DNA of 64,000 bases from an uncultured Collinsella sp. (GTDB lineage: Bacteria; Actinomycetota; Coriobacteriia; Coriobacteriales; Coriobacteriaceae): NCBI GenBank assembly GCA_958445065.1, contig CAUCQW010000005.1, positions 1-64,000 on the forward strand. Direction: 5' to 3'. Below, in pieces: positions 24,799-33,685 of this stretch; positions within the stretch are counted from its first letter, which is position 1; each line of letters opens with the position of its first letter. The notes below the pieces were generated by a model. It was given only the letters and a program-made list of their open reading frames with translations. It did no database searches and was not told the DNA's origin. The translations under genes were made by a program, and so were the position numbers.

Positions 24799-26088
24799 AT
24801 GGATAACCTTGCCAAACCCACAAACCGCGCGCTGTTTTTAGTTAGCGTTGCCGTGACCGGTGCGTTCGCAGGTGCCGCGGTCTGGCTGTTCTTTTTTGCG
24901 ATGGAGCACGGTATCGACTATCTATGGACCGAGATTCCGCACGCGCTGGGCGTCGCTTCGCCCGAGCTTGCCAGCGGTCCGTTTGGCTTTCTGCCGTACC
25001 CGTTTTTTGTCTGCTTGCTGGGCGGTCTGTTAATTGGTCTGTACGAGAAGATGACAGGCACCAAGACCGATGACCTCAACCAGGTGATGGCTAAGGTTAA
25101 GCAAGACGGGCGCTACCCGTACGACAACCTGGGAAAGCTTTCGCTCGCGGCATTGCTGCCGCTGCTGTTTGGCGGAAGTATTGGACCGGAGGCCGGCCTG
25201 ACCGGCGTTATCGCGGGTCTGTGCAGCTGGGTTGGCGACCGCATGCGCCGCTTTGGCGCCGAATTTAGGGAGCTTACGCTGCTGGGTACCCAGGCCGCGT
25301 TGACGGCGCTCTTTACCGCGCCCGTCTTTGGCTTTGTGGCACCGCTTGCCGGCAGCGCCGACGGCGACGAGGGCTCTGCGTCCGACGAGATCACGATCAA
25401 GCTGCCCAAGGCACAGAAGACCGTGGTCTACGGCATTGCGATTGCCGGCGGTCTGGGCACCTATCTGCTGCTTGGCCAGCTTGTGGGCGGCGGCATGGGC
25501 ATGCCTAGGTTCGAGGCCGCCGAGGTGGGCAACCTGGAGCTTGCCTGGCTCATTCCGCTGGCGTTGGTCGGCACCGTATGCGGTTGGCTGTACTTTGTCT
25601 CGGAGCACGCGAGCGAGACGCTGTCCCATGCCATAGGGGAGCGTCCTGTCGTCAAGGCCATGCTAGCCGGTCTGGCGCTCGCCATCTGTGGCACGGTCCT
25701 GCCCTACACCATGTTTGCCGGCGAGACCCAGGCCGATGTGCTCATGGAAACCTACCTGACCATTCCCGCTGGCGTGCTTATCGCGACCGGTCTTGTTAAG
25801 GCCATGCTGACGCCCGCCCTCATCAACCTTGGTTGGCGCGGCGGCCACTTCTTCCCGGTTATCTTCTCGGGCGTAAGCCTGGGCTATGGCCTTGCCATCC
25901 TCACCGGCGCAGATCCGGTCTTTTGCGTCGCCGTCTGCACGGCATCGACGATGGGTGCGGTCATGCGTCAGCCGGTCATGGTCGTGGGCCTGCTGCTTAT
26001 GTGCTTTCCACTCAAGGGTATCGTCTGCATGATCATCGCGGCCGTCATCGCCGCTGGCATTCCACTGCCCAAGCCGCTGCGCAAGTAG
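24799..26088 (+). CDS. ClC family chloride channel/antiporter protein
   Basis: 429 residues with about ten hydrophobic segments. ClC motifs: GGSIGPEAGLTGVIA (GxxGPE), and in the C-terminal half GWRGGHFFPVIFSGVSLG corresponding to GxxxP. The gating-glutamate position is retained in GPE. There is no CBS domain. The external proton glutamate cannot be assigned with confidence. It may be an anion channel, H+/Cl- exchanger or fluoride exporter; the sequence lacks the GREGT of the classic exchanger. GGGAGG precedes ATG 24799. Confidence 0.85.
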   Translation: MDNLAKPTNRALFLVSVAVTGAFAGAAVWLFFFAMEHGIDYLWTEIPHALGVASPELASGPFGFLPYPFFVCLLGGLLIGLYEKMTGTKTDDLNQVMAKVKQDGRYPYDNLGKLSLAALLPLLFGGSIGPEAGLTGVIAGLCSWVGDRMRRFGAEFRELTLLGTQAALTALFTAPVFGFVAPLAGSADGDEGSASDEITIKLPKAQKTVVYGIAIAGGLGTYLLLGQLVGGGMGMPRFEAAEVGNLELAWLIPLALVGTVCGWLYFVSEHASETLSHAIGERPVVKAMLAGLALAICGTVLPYTMFAGETQADVLMETYLTIPAGVLIATGLVKAMLTPALINLGWRGGHFFPVIFSGVSLGYGLAILTGADPVFCVAVCTASTMGAVMRQPVMVVGLLLMCFPLKGIVCMIIAAVIAAGIPLPKPLRK

Positions 26089-26123
26089 CGCGGTTTTTCA
26101 CGAGTCAATTCCAGGGGTACGAG

Positions 26124-26915
26124 ATGATCCTGTACTTTAGCGCGACAGGGAACAGCGAGCATGTGGCGCGTCGCATTGCAGCGGCGACAAGCGACAAAGT
26201 TATGTCGATTGAGCGCTTTGATGCCGAGATCCTTCACCTTGCTGTGATGGAAGGCCCCTGTCGGCTGGGGTTTGTCGCCCCGGTATACGCCTGGGGCTTG
26301 CCGACGCCAATGATCGAGTTTTTGAAGACTGTCGACCTATCGGTTGCTGCCGGCACAAAGGGCGGCGAGCGCCCCTATACGTTCTATGTCTCGACATATG
26401 ATTCGACGACCGGGCAATCGGCCAAGTTCGCCCGCGATCTGCTACACGAGCGTGGGCTCGAGTTAGATGCGGCGATGAGCGTCAAGATGCCCGATACCTG
26501 GACGCCTGTTTTCGACCTGTCTGATCCTCAAAAGGTTGAGGGTATCAATAGAGCTGCCGAGGCGCAGATTGATGCCGTGATCGAGGCGGTGCGGGCGCGC
26601 CGCACGGGCAACATGATGCGCCATCGCGTGCCCCTGTTTGCATCGTGCGCGTATCACGCAATTGGGCTGCCGCGCATGCAACAGACGAGCAAGTTTGCCG
26701 TCGATGCCGATCGCTGCATCGGCTGCGGCCTGTGTGCCAAGCGCTGCCCCATGGCGGCGATTGAGATGCGCGACGGCCTTCCCGTCTGGACAAAGCCGGA
26801 GTGCGCAGCCTGCCTTCGTTGCCTGCACTGTTGTCCCAAATTTGCCATCTCGCACGGTAAGCGCACGGCATCCCACGGTCAGTACAGGCATCCCAAGCCA
26901 GGTGTGAGGATGTAG
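26124..26915 (+). CDS. EFR1 family ferredoxin-flavodoxin protein
   Basis: 263 residues. N-terminal flavodoxin-like domain starting MILYFSATGNSEHVARRIA (FMN phosphate loop SATGNSE), with FVAPVYAWGLPTPMIEFL; C-terminal bis-[4Fe-4S] ferredoxin domain: DRCIGCGLCAKRCPMAAIE and ECAACLRCLHCCPKFAI. EFR1 proteins are abundant in gut anaerobes and shuttle electrons between ferredoxin and flavin partners; the partner is unknown. ATG 26124 follows AGGGG, 35 bases after the ClC gene. Confidence 0.9.
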   Translation: MILYFSATGNSEHVARRIAAATSDKVMSIERFDAEILHLAVMEGPCRLGFVAPVYAWGLPTPMIEFLKTVDLSVAAGTKGGERPYTFYVSTYDSTTGQSAKFARDLLHERGLELDAAMSVKMPDTWTPVFDLSDPQKVEGINRAAEAQIDAVIEAVRARRTGNMMRHRVPLFASCAYHAIGLPRMQQTSKFAVDADRCIGCGLCAKRCPMAAIEMRDGLPVWTKPECAACLRCLHCCPKFAISHGKRTASHGQYRHPKPGVRM

Positions 26916-26930
26916 CGGCTGCTGGCCGCG

Positions 26931-27806
26931 CTACTTCCAAACTGCGAGCGCGGCGGTGCCCAGTACGATGAGGGCGAGACCGATGACGCTGCGTCGTGAG
27001 AGTTTTTCGTTGAATGTCAGGCGCGCAAATAGTACTGATACGACAATCGATAGTTTGTCGATCTGCACCACGACGCTCACCTGGCCTGTGGCGATGGCGT
27101 AGTAATAGAGCAGCCACGATGCTCCGGTCGCGATGCCCGATGTTGCGAGAAATGTGAGTTCGCGCCGGTCAGCGTGCGCGACCTGATCCAGTTTTCCCTT
27201 GGCTGCCACGATCGCCCATGCCATAACCAGTACCACGCAGGTGCGGATTGCCGTGGCCAGGTTTGACTCGACGCCTTCGATGCCAACCTTGGCAAGGATG
27301 GACGTGAGCGCCGCGAACACGGCGGCGCCGAGGGCGTAAGCGAGCCAGGTTCGGTCTTGCTGCTGCTCGGGTCCGACAGACTGCTTCTTCTCGATCATTA
27401 AAAACGTGCCGAGGGTGATGACAGCGGTTCCCACGAGCTTAACCGCAAGGTTGCTCGTCTCGCCAAAAAGCACGATGGCGATCAGTGCGGCGAGTACGGC
27501 GCTCATCTTGTCGACCGGTACGACCTTATTGACGTCTCCGATGCCCAATGCCTTAAAGTAACAGATCCACGAAGCACCGGTAGCGAGTCCCGAGAGGACG
27601 AGAAAGAGCCAAGATCTGGGTTCGATGCTGCCGATGGTTCCAATGGATTCAGAAATGCCCGCCATTGCCCAGGCGAAAACGAGCACCACGCAGGTGCGAA
27701 TGGCCGTCGCGACATCGGAGTCGGTCTGCTTGATGCCGCATTTGGCCAGGACAGATGTGATGCCGGCAAAGAAAGCCGACACAAATGCTGCTGCGACCCA
27801 CGACAC
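26931..27806 (-). CDS. DMT superfamily (EamA) transporter
   Basis: 291 residues, ten predicted membrane helices in two EamA repeats. The repeats are unusually alike: first SVLAKCGIKQTDSDVATAIR, TCVVLVFAWA; second SILAKVGIEGVESNLATAIR, TCVVLVMAWA. Each is followed by a GLATGASW or GIATGASW motif. GTG 27806 has GGGGAGG ten bases upstream. The substrate is not predictable. It converges on the EFR1 gene with only 15 bases between. Confidence 0.88.
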   Translation of the reverse strand: MSWVAAAFVSAFFAGITSVLAKCGIKQTDSDVATAIRTCVVLVFAWAMAGISESIGTIGSIEPRSWLFLVLSGLATGASWICYFKALGIGDVNKVVPVDKMSAVLAALIAIVLFGETSNLAVKLVGTAVITLGTFLMIEKKQSVGPEQQQDRTWLAYALGAAVFAALTSILAKVGIEGVESNLATAIRTCVVLVMAWAIVAAKGKLDQVAHADRRELTFLATSGIATGASWLLYYYAIATGQVSVVVQIDKLSIVVSVLFARLTFNEKLSRRSVIGLALIVLGTAALAVWK

Positions 27807-28256
27807 GGGTGAAATGCCTCCCCAAAGAACAACCGCGCCAGATTTACGGCGCTCGTCCGATGATACCGTCCCGCCATGAAGCTTTGATTTCGCTGTGGTG
27901 AGACAGGGGCCATATTTCGAGAGGACATTTGGTTAAGGCTCGAATCGAAGGTGAATACTTTTCCGCGAAGTGAACGAGTAAATCTGGACCCCTGGAACAT
28001 GCACACTTTTTTCGAACAAAACCGCAGGATTCTTAGACAAAAACCGCAGGAATTAAGCCCATGAAAATGTCGATGATACGGGGTACTGATTTTACTCGTT
28101 CACTTCGCGGAAAAGTATTCACCTTCGATATGCTGACGGTGTCTTTTTGGTTGCCAAGAACTAGACGGCCTGCTGTGAGGGACGGTGGTGACGCTATGCC
28201 GCCTTGTTTCATTGAAAAAATAAGCGGGGTACCACCTAAGCTTTTTTAGCTGTCGA
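27807..28256. other. 450-bp stretch with a 38-bp perfect inverted duplication
   Basis: No supported gene. 27945-27982 and 28091-28128 are perfect inverted copies. Read outward on each strand, both copies lie inside short frames that begin with ATG and share FTRSLRGKVFTFD. Between them AAAACCGCAGGA is repeated directly (28018-28029 and 28040-28051). The frames soon diverge into unrelated sequence. Confidence 0.7.
27945..28128. repeat. Inverted repeat, 38-bp arms 108 bp apart
   Basis: Arms 27945-27982 and 28091-28128 are identical in inverted orientation, and one more base pairs at the outer edge. The inner flanks are also related (AATCTGGACCCCTGG versus AATCAGTACCCCGTA in inverted reading), so the duplicated unit was once longer. 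Confidence 0.85.
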
Positions 28257-28955
28257 TTACAGATCGCGTGCTCGATAAACCTTGGTGCTGACGGTGTAGC
28301 TGATTGCACATAGCGCGAGAGCCAGCGCGGCGATGCCTGCGCACAGGCAGCCAAGAACGGAAGGATCGGGATTCGCTCCGGCAATCGACATAAGCCAGTT
28401 GCTAATGGGGTTGGAGGAGCTTAGCGTGGCCATGGCAAGGCACCCGAGCAGGGCAAACAGGCCAACGGATAGCCGTAGCGCCTCCATGTGCCCAAATCGA
28501 AAGAACAGCGGCTGTGCCAAGAACACCATCATGAGGGAGATGAGCATCGATGCTGCCGAGGCTATTGCGATCTCAAAGACGGTTTGTCCTGTCGAGGTCA
28601 CGCCCGCACTGTTGAAGAGCGGAAGGACGATGATGTTCAAAAGCACGGCGGCGCAGGCCATGACGGCCGAGAAGACAACGATGCACAGGTAGCGGGCACA
28701 AATAATGTCTTTGCGCGAGAAGGGCAGCGTTGCCCGATAACGCTCCCAGCCATTTTGATTGTCGAAGCCGGCCAGCGAGCTCATGGCCATGATGGGTGAC
28801 ATGGCACTGACCGCGCAGGCACCGGCACTCATGCCGGAGTCACCGTCCGATGCGTTGGCGAGGGTCAACACGACGAATATGAACAGGCCGACGCCCGCGA
28901 TGCTCGGGATGAGCGTGCGAACGATGGCGAGCTCGGACGTAAAGGCGCGTTTCAT
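28257..28955 (-). CDS. ABC-2 type transporter permease
   Basis: 232 residues, six hydrophobic segments with the ABC2_membrane-type pattern: an N-terminal RAFTSELAIVRTL, then FDNQNGWERYRATLPFSRKDIICARYL, the amphipathic segment before the second pair of helices. It overlaps the ATPase gene by four bases (28952-28955), and GntR-ATPase-permease is the arrangement of YtrA-type operons. It probably exports a peptide or affects drug resistance; the substrate is unknown. Confidence 0.85.
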   Translation of the reverse strand: MKRAFTSELAIVRTLIPSIAGVGLFIFVVLTLANASDGDSGMSAGACAVSAMSPIMAMSSLAGFDNQNGWERYRATLPFSRKDIICARYLCIVVFSAVMACAAVLLNIIVLPLFNSAGVTSTGQTVFEIAIASAASMLISLMMVFLAQPLFFRFGHMEALRLSVGLFALLGCLAMATLSSSNPISNWLMSIAGANPDPSVLGCLCAGIAALALALCAISYTVSTKVYRARDL

Positions 28956-29833
28956 TTCGAAGCCCCTTTCAGCATGAGGCGCAGATAGTCATCAATGGTT
29001 GCCCGATCGCAGGGAATCTCGGGGAAGGCCTCGAGTGTTTCGCGACGGTTGGGCACGAGCACGTCTACGCTATAGGCGTGGTGGACGGCACGGGCGCCTT
29101 CGACGCAAGCCATAAGCTCGGCGGCCTGTGCTTGGGTGCAGTGGGCGATGCCGGCGCGGTCGGTAATGTCCTCGCGCGGCAGGTCAAAAATAATCGAGCC
29201 ATTATCGATGCAGATGACGCGATCAGCGGTGCGATCGAGGTCGGACGTAATGTGGCTCGAGAGTAACACGCTGTGCTGGCCGTCGGCGACAAAGGCAAGC
29301 AGCTCGTCGAGCAGTTCCTCGCGTGCCATGGGATCGAGGCCCGCGGTGGCTTCGTCCAAAACGAGCAGCTTGGCATTGTGGCTGAGTGCGCAGGCAAGCT
29401 GCAGCTTCATGCCCATGCCGCGGGAGAGGTCTTTGACCTTTGCCTTGGGATCCAAGCCAAATCGGTCGATGAGGCTGGCGAAGGTGTCGTGGCTCCAGGT
29501 GGGGTATGCCGGGCTTACGAGTGCCTCAACTTCGGTCACCTTGAGTGTGGAAGGGAAGGGGCAAGTGTCCAGCACGAGGCCGACACGAGTGCGCAGGCAA
29601 CGCTGCGATTCATCGGGCGCGTCGGCGCCACAGCGCTGCCCAAACAGGTGCACTTCGCCGGCATCGAGCTTTATAAGCCCGAGAGCGGCGCGAATCGTCG
29701 TTGTTTTGCCGGCGCCGTTTGCGCCCACAAAGCCAACAATCTGGCCGGGCTCCACGGCGAGCGTGACATCGCGTAGTGAAAAGCGGTCGCTCACACGGCG
29801 TGAGATACCTTTGAGTTCTAGCAAGTTTTGCAT
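28952..29833 (-). CDS. ABC transporter ATP-binding protein
   Basis: 293 residues. Walker A GANGAGKTT, Q-loop region, signature LSRGMGMKLQLA, Walker B LLVLDEATAGLDP, H-loop LLSSHI. The signature LSRGM is the form found in YtrB/BcrA-type exporters. The C-terminal 80 residues form a typical extra domain. ATG 29833 follows AGAAAGG, 23 bases after the GntR gene. Confidence 0.92.
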   Translation of the reverse strand: MQNLLELKGISRRVSDRFSLRDVTLAVEPGQIVGFVGANGAGKTTTIRAALGLIKLDAGEVHLFGQRCGADAPDESQRCLRTRVGLVLDTCPFPSTLKVTEVEALVSPAYPTWSHDTFASLIDRFGLDPKAKVKDLSRGMGMKLQLACALSHNAKLLVLDEATAGLDPMAREELLDELLAFVADGQHSVLLSSHITSDLDRTADRVICIDNGSIIFDLPREDITDRAGIAHCTQAQAAELMACVEGARAVHHAYSVDVLVPNRRETLEAFPEIPCDRATIDDYLRLMLKGASK

Positions 29834-29856
29834 GGTATAGCCTTTCTTGCAGATGG

Positions 29857-30237
29857 CTACTGCATGGTTTCGGGGGCTACCAGGTCGAGCATCTCGTGCA
29901 GCTTGTCGCGTGTGACGCCCAGGGTTTCGGCTTGGCTCGCCGCTTTCGCAAGCAACTCTTCGATATGGCAGAGCTGACTTTCGCGCAAGAGTTCCTGGTT
30001 GCCCTCGGCGACAAAGCAGCCCTTGCCCTGCACGGTGCAGATAAACCCGAGTTGCTCTAGGTCGGCGTAGGCGCGCTTGGTGGTGATGACGCTCACGCCA
30101 AGGTCGCTCGCGAGTGCACGGATGCTGGGGAGTTTGGCTCCCGCAGCGAGCGTGCCCGAAAGGATCTGAGCTTTGACCTGCGAGGATATCTGTTCGTATA
30201 TGGGCTTGTCGCTCGAATTGGATAGGATGATGTCCAC
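29857..30237 (-). CDS. GntR family (YtrA-type) transcriptional regulator
   Basis: 126 residues. N-terminal winged helix: PIYEQISSQVKAQILSGTLA, GAKLPSIRALASDLGVS, TTKRAYADLEQLGFICTVQG. The short C-terminal part (about 80-126) is two helices for dimerisation, as in the YtrA subfamily. It starts at GTG 30237 with AAGGAG in front and heads the ABC operon. A palindrome upstream (30265-30298) is the probable self-operator; members respond to cell-wall antibiotics in other bacteria. Confidence 0.9.
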   Translation of the reverse strand: MDIILSNSSDKPIYEQISSQVKAQILSGTLAAGAKLPSIRALASDLGVSVITTKRAYADLEQLGFICTVQGKGCFVAEGNQELLRESQLCHIEELLAKAASQAETLGVTRDKLHEMLDLVAPETMQ

Positions 30238-30264
30238 AGCGGCTCCTTAGCTGTTGGGCTACAC

Positions 30265-30298
30265 GTGTATATAACCGGTAAGCACAGTATATATACAC
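30265..30298 (-). promoter_or_regulatory. Palindromic operator and promoter of the GntR/ABC operon
   Basis: GTGTATATA (30265-30273) and TATATACAC (30290-30298) are perfect inverted halves 16 bases apart. On the minus strand TTGCAT (about 30309-30314) could be -35 with TATATA about 17 bases on, so the halves overlap the promoter, consistent with repression by the GntR protein. Confidence 0.6.
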
Positions 30299-30452
30299 TA
30301 TGCACAGTTATGCAAGAGGCAAATACGGATTGGGTCGGCTACCCAGGCCCCAACTGATGAATTTGTCCTGATAGGTGCCCTAGAGCGGGATTTCGCGGCT
30401 ACAATAGGGCGGTTACATCGACGTAATGCACTCAATGCAAGAAAGGATCCGC

Positions 30453-32066
30453 ATGGCAAGCCTGTCGGATGAAATCTCGTCGCGCCGCACATTCGCGATC
30501 ATCAGCCACCCGGACGCTGGTAAGACCACGCTTACCGAGAAGCTGCTGCTCTATACCGGCAGCATCCAGACCGCCGGCTCGGTCAAGGGCAAGAGCTCGG
30601 CCAAGCATGCCGTCTCGGACTGGATGGACATCGAGAAGGAGCGCGGTATTTCCGTTACCTCCTCGGTGCTGCAGTTCACCTACAACGGCGCCTGCGTCAA
30701 CATTCTCGATACCCCCGGCCACCAGGACTTCTCGGAGGATACCTACCGTACCCTTATGGCCGCCGACGCTGCGGTCATGGTCATCGACGGCGCCAAGGGC
30801 GTCGAGGCCCAGACCAAAAAGCTCTTTAAGGTCTGTACGCTGCGCCATATTCCCATCTTCACCTTTGTGAACAAGCTCGACCACGAGGCTCGCGATCCGT
30901 TTGAGCTCATGGAAGAGATCGAGAACGTCCTGGGCATCAATACGTATCCCATGAACTGGCCGATCGGCAGCGGTTGCAACTTCCGCGGCGTGTTCGACCG
31001 TCAGGCCCGTCGCGTCATCGCCTTTGAGGGCGACGGTCACGCCAACGCCACCAAGAAGGTCGCCGAGGTTGAGGCCGAGCTGGGTGATCCGGCCATGGAT
31101 GAGCTCATTGGCGAGGAGAACCATAAGAACCTGATGGACGATATCGAGCTGCTCGATGGCGCCGGTGACGAGCTCGACCTGGATGCCGTGGCCTGCGGCA
31201 AGCTGAGCCCGGCGTTCTTTGGCTCGGCACTCACCAACTTTGGCGTGGAGCCCTTCCTTAAAGAGTTCCTGCGTCTGGCCCCGACGCCGCGTGCCTATAC
31301 CGATACGCTCACCAGCGAGCCGGTCGCGCCTGCCGAGAACGACTTTAGCGGCTTCGTGTTTAAGATCCAGGCCAACATGGACAAGAACCACCGCGACCGC
31401 ATTGCCTTTGTGCGCATTTGCTCGGGCAAGTTCGAGCGCGGCATGGACGCCTTCCACATGCAGGGCAACCGTAAACTCAAGCTGGCCACGGGCACGTCGA
31501 TGATGGCCGATGACCGCGCCATTGTGGACGAGGCGTACGCGGGCGATATCGTGGGCCTGTTCGATCCGGGTATCTTTAGCATCGGCGACACCGTGTGCTC
31601 CGGCAAGCGCCATGTGCAGTATCCGCAGATCCCGACGTTTGCCCCCGAGATGTTTGCCCGCATCACGCAGGTCGATACGCTCAAGCGCAAGCAGTTTGTG
31701 AAGGGCATGGAGGAGCTTGCCCAGGAGGGCGCCATCCAGATCTTCCGCGAGCTGGGCGCCGGCATGGAAAGCGTCATTGTGGGCGTGGTCGGCGTGCTGC
31801 AGTTTGAGGTACTCGAGCGCCGCCTTAAGGCCGAGTACCGTGTTGAGGTCCGTCGCCAGCCGCTGCCCTATACGGACATTCGCTGGATCCAAAACGACCC
31901 CGACACCATCGATATCCCGGGCCTTTCGCTCACGCGCGACACGCTGCGCGTCGAGGACATGCGCGGCGGTAAGCTGCTGCTGTTCACGAGCCCGTGGAAC
32001 GTGGATTGGGCAACCGACCACAACCCCGACCTTATCCTGTCGGAGTTTGGCAACGTAGCGTTTTAA
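30453..32066 (+). CDS. prfC: Peptide chain release factor 3
   Basis: 537 residues. GTPase domain: G1 SHPDAGKTTLTEK, switch motif ERGISVTSS, G3 DTPGHQDF, G4 FVNKLDHE. Domain II follows with GFVFKIQANMDKNHRDRIAF, then the RF3 C-terminal domain with GVLQFEVLERRLKAEY. RF3 recycles RF1/RF2 after termination. ATG 30453 follows AAAGGA; an earlier ATG at 30426 lacks one. A -10-like TACAAT lies at about 30399. Confidence 0.95.
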   Translation: MASLSDEISSRRTFAIISHPDAGKTTLTEKLLLYTGSIQTAGSVKGKSSAKHAVSDWMDIEKERGISVTSSVLQFTYNGACVNILDTPGHQDFSEDTYRTLMAADAAVMVIDGAKGVEAQTKKLFKVCTLRHIPIFTFVNKLDHEARDPFELMEEIENVLGINTYPMNWPIGSGCNFRGVFDRQARRVIAFEGDGHANATKKVAEVEAELGDPAMDELIGEENHKNLMDDIELLDGAGDELDLDAVACGKLSPAFFGSALTNFGVEPFLKEFLRLAPTPRAYTDTLTSEPVAPAENDFSGFVFKIQANMDKNHRDRIAFVRICSGKFERGMDAFHMQGNRKLKLATGTSMMADDRAIVDEAYAGDIVGLFDPGIFSIGDTVCSGKRHVQYPQIPTFAPEMFARITQVDTLKRKQFVKGMEELAQEGAIQIFRELGAGMESVIVGVVGVLQFEVLERRLKAEYRVEVRRQPLPYTDIRWIQNDPDTIDIPGLSLTRDTLRVEDMRGGKLLLFTSPWNVDWATDHNPDLILSEFGNVAF

Positions 32067-32166
32067 CGCATCGGCGCGGTGGCCCTGTGGGGCTGCCGCG
32101 CCATTTACTTGCCTGATGCCGTGTGAGCGGCTATCATACCCACCGTCGTCTCAAGACCGAGACGTC

Positions 32167-32216
32167 CGAGCAGTTCGGGTCCGATATCCTGCTCGTTAAA
32201 CCTAAAACCAAAGGAG
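32167..32216 (+). promoter_or_regulatory. Probable preQ1-I riboswitch overlapping the ribosome site
   Basis: A 7-bp stem CGAGCAG (32167-32173) with CTGCTCG (32189-32195) encloses a loop starting TTC and ending TATC; an A-rich tail TTAAACCTAAAACC follows and runs into AAAGGAG. Stem, UUC...UA-CC loop and A-rich tail next to the ribosome site match the layout of preQ1-I aptamers such as the Thermoanaerobacter one (tail UUAACAAAACAAGG). The downstream gene is a VUT family transporter, a usual preQ1 target. Confidence 0.55.
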
Positions 32217-32222
32217 TACATA

Positions 32223-32945
32223 ATGATCAAGAAGGTCATGGAGGACTACAAGGTCCTGTTGCGGAGCATTCCCGCGGCAACGGTTTCGCTGTTTTTCGTG
32301 AGTGTCATCATGATGAACCTGCTGGCCAACAAAGAGCTCATCAGCCTGCCGTATCTGGCACTCGATTGCGGCTTTGTGGTGAGCTGGGTCTCGTTTTTGT
32401 GCCAGGACATGATCTGCAAGCGCTTTGGCGCCAAGGCATCCATCAAAATCTCCATCCTCGCGCTACTGGTCAACCTGGCCGTGAGCCTGTGCTTTTGGGC
32501 ATGCTCGCTCACGCCCGGCATGTGGGGCGCCTACTACGACACCGGCATGATCGAGGTCAACACCGCCCTTAACGCCACTATCGGCGGCACCTGGTACGTG
32601 GTGCTGGGCTCTTCGCTGGCAATGCTCGTTTCTGCCGTGGTTAACTCGACGCTCAACCAGTCGCTCGGCCGTATGCTCAAAAAGAATAACTTTGCGAGCT
32701 TTGCCTTCCGCTCCTATGTGTCCACGGGCGTTGGCCAGTTTATCGACAACCTGGTCTTTGCCATTGTGGTAAGCCACACGTTCTTTGGTTGGACCTGGGT
32801 GCAGGTCCTTATGTGCTCGCTGACGGGTGCCATCGCCGAACTGCTGTGCGAGGTCTTCCTGAGCCCCGTGGGCTACAAGGTTGTGCGTGGCTGGGAGCGT
32901 GAGAATGTGGGCGCCGAGTACCTCGAGCGCCACGCAACCGCCTAA
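32223..32945 (+). CDS. VUT (YhhQ) family queuosine precursor transporter
   Basis: 240 residues with six membrane helices. VUT marks: NLLANKELISLPYLALDCGFVV-like start, DMICKRFGAKAS, and the second half STGVGQFIDNLVFAIVVSHTFF with an Asp in helix 4. The family imports queuine, preQ1 or preQ0 for tRNA modification. The probable preQ1 riboswitch upstream supports this. AAAGGAG precedes ATG 32223. Next gene follows after 9 bases. Confidence 0.88.
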   Translation: MIKKVMEDYKVLLRSIPAATVSLFFVSVIMMNLLANKELISLPYLALDCGFVVSWVSFLCQDMICKRFGAKASIKISILALLVNLAVSLCFWACSLTPGMWGAYYDTGMIEVNTALNATIGGTWYVVLGSSLAMLVSAVVNSTLNQSLGRMLKKNNFASFAFRSYVSTGVGQFIDNLVFAIVVSHTFFGWTWVQVLMCSLTGAIAELLCEVFLSPVGYKVVRGWERENVGAEYLERHATA

Positions 32946-32954
32946 GGAGCAAGT

Positions 32955-33635
32955 ATGCGGGTTTTGATCACGGGCGCTTCGGGCGGTATCGGAGCCGCGT
33001 GTGTGCAGCGTTTTTTGAACGAGGGCCACGAGGTCGTGGGCTTTGATCTGCTGCCGGCGGCGATCGAACACGAGCGCTACCGCCATCTGATTGTTGATGT
33101 CCGCGAACCGGACTCGTTTCCAGGTGACCTTGAACCCCAGGTGATCGTGAACGTTGCCGGTACGCAGGATTCGGCCGATGACATCGCCGCCAACCTGTGT
33201 GGCACCATCAACGTGACCGAGCGTTACGCCTTTGTGGGGGAGGGGCTCGCCGCCAAGCCGGCGCCAGCTATTAAATCCGTGGTCAATGTGGGGTCGGCGA
33301 GCGGGCATACGGGATCGGAGTTTCCCGCCTATGCCGCCAGCAAGGGCGGCGTTATCGCCTACACCAAGAACCTTGCAAACCGCCTGGCACCGCAGGCCAT
33401 CGCCAACAGTGTGGACCCGGGCGGCGTTATCACGCCGCTCAACCGTTGCGTGATGGATGACGAGCACCTGTGGAACCAGATTATGGAGCTCACGCCGCTT
33501 AAGCGCTGGGCCACCGCCCAAGAGATCGCCGAGTGGATCTACTTTGTGGGCGTGACCAACCGGTTTATGACCGGGCAGAGTTTGCTGATCGATGGCGGCG
33601 AGGCCGGCCGCACACAATTTATTTGGCCCGAATAG
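32955..33635 (+). CDS. Short-chain dehydrogenase/reductase
   Basis: 226 residues. Rossmann motif LITGASGGIGAA, NVAGTQ (NNAG position), catalytic Ser in NVGSASG, YAASKGG (Tyr-x-x-x-Lys), and ANSVDPGGVITPL. The C-terminal end FMTGQSLLIDGGEAG is standard. It starts 9 bases after the VUT gene with AAGGAG, so it is co-transcribed. Collinsella is known for bile-acid hydroxysteroid dehydrogenases of this superfamily, but nothing in the sequence fixes the substrate; the NVAG and short length recall 3-alpha-HSDH-type enzymes. Confidence 0.9.
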   Translation: MRVLITGASGGIGAACVQRFLNEGHEVVGFDLLPAAIEHERYRHLIVDVREPDSFPGDLEPQVIVNVAGTQDSADDIAANLCGTINVTERYAFVGEGLAAKPAPAIKSVVNVGSASGHTGSEFPAYAASKGGVIAYTKNLANRLAPQAIANSVDPGGVITPLNRCVMDDEHLWNQIMELTPLKRWATAQEIAEWIYFVGVTNRFMTGQSLLIDGGEAGRTQFIWPE

Positions 33636-33685
33636 GAAACGCGTCCGATGGAAAGCCGTCGGGCGCGTTTTTGATGTCTCGATTT

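Noticed and set aside
30432-32021. Minus-strand frame of 529 codons opposite prfC
   Set aside because: Antisense of release factor 3; no ribosome site and no recognisable protein motif.
32955-33635. Naming the SDR gene as a bile-acid hydroxysteroid dehydrogenase
   Set aside because: Only general SDR motifs are visible; its sequence does not resemble the known 7-beta enzyme of the genus, and substrate cannot be inferred.
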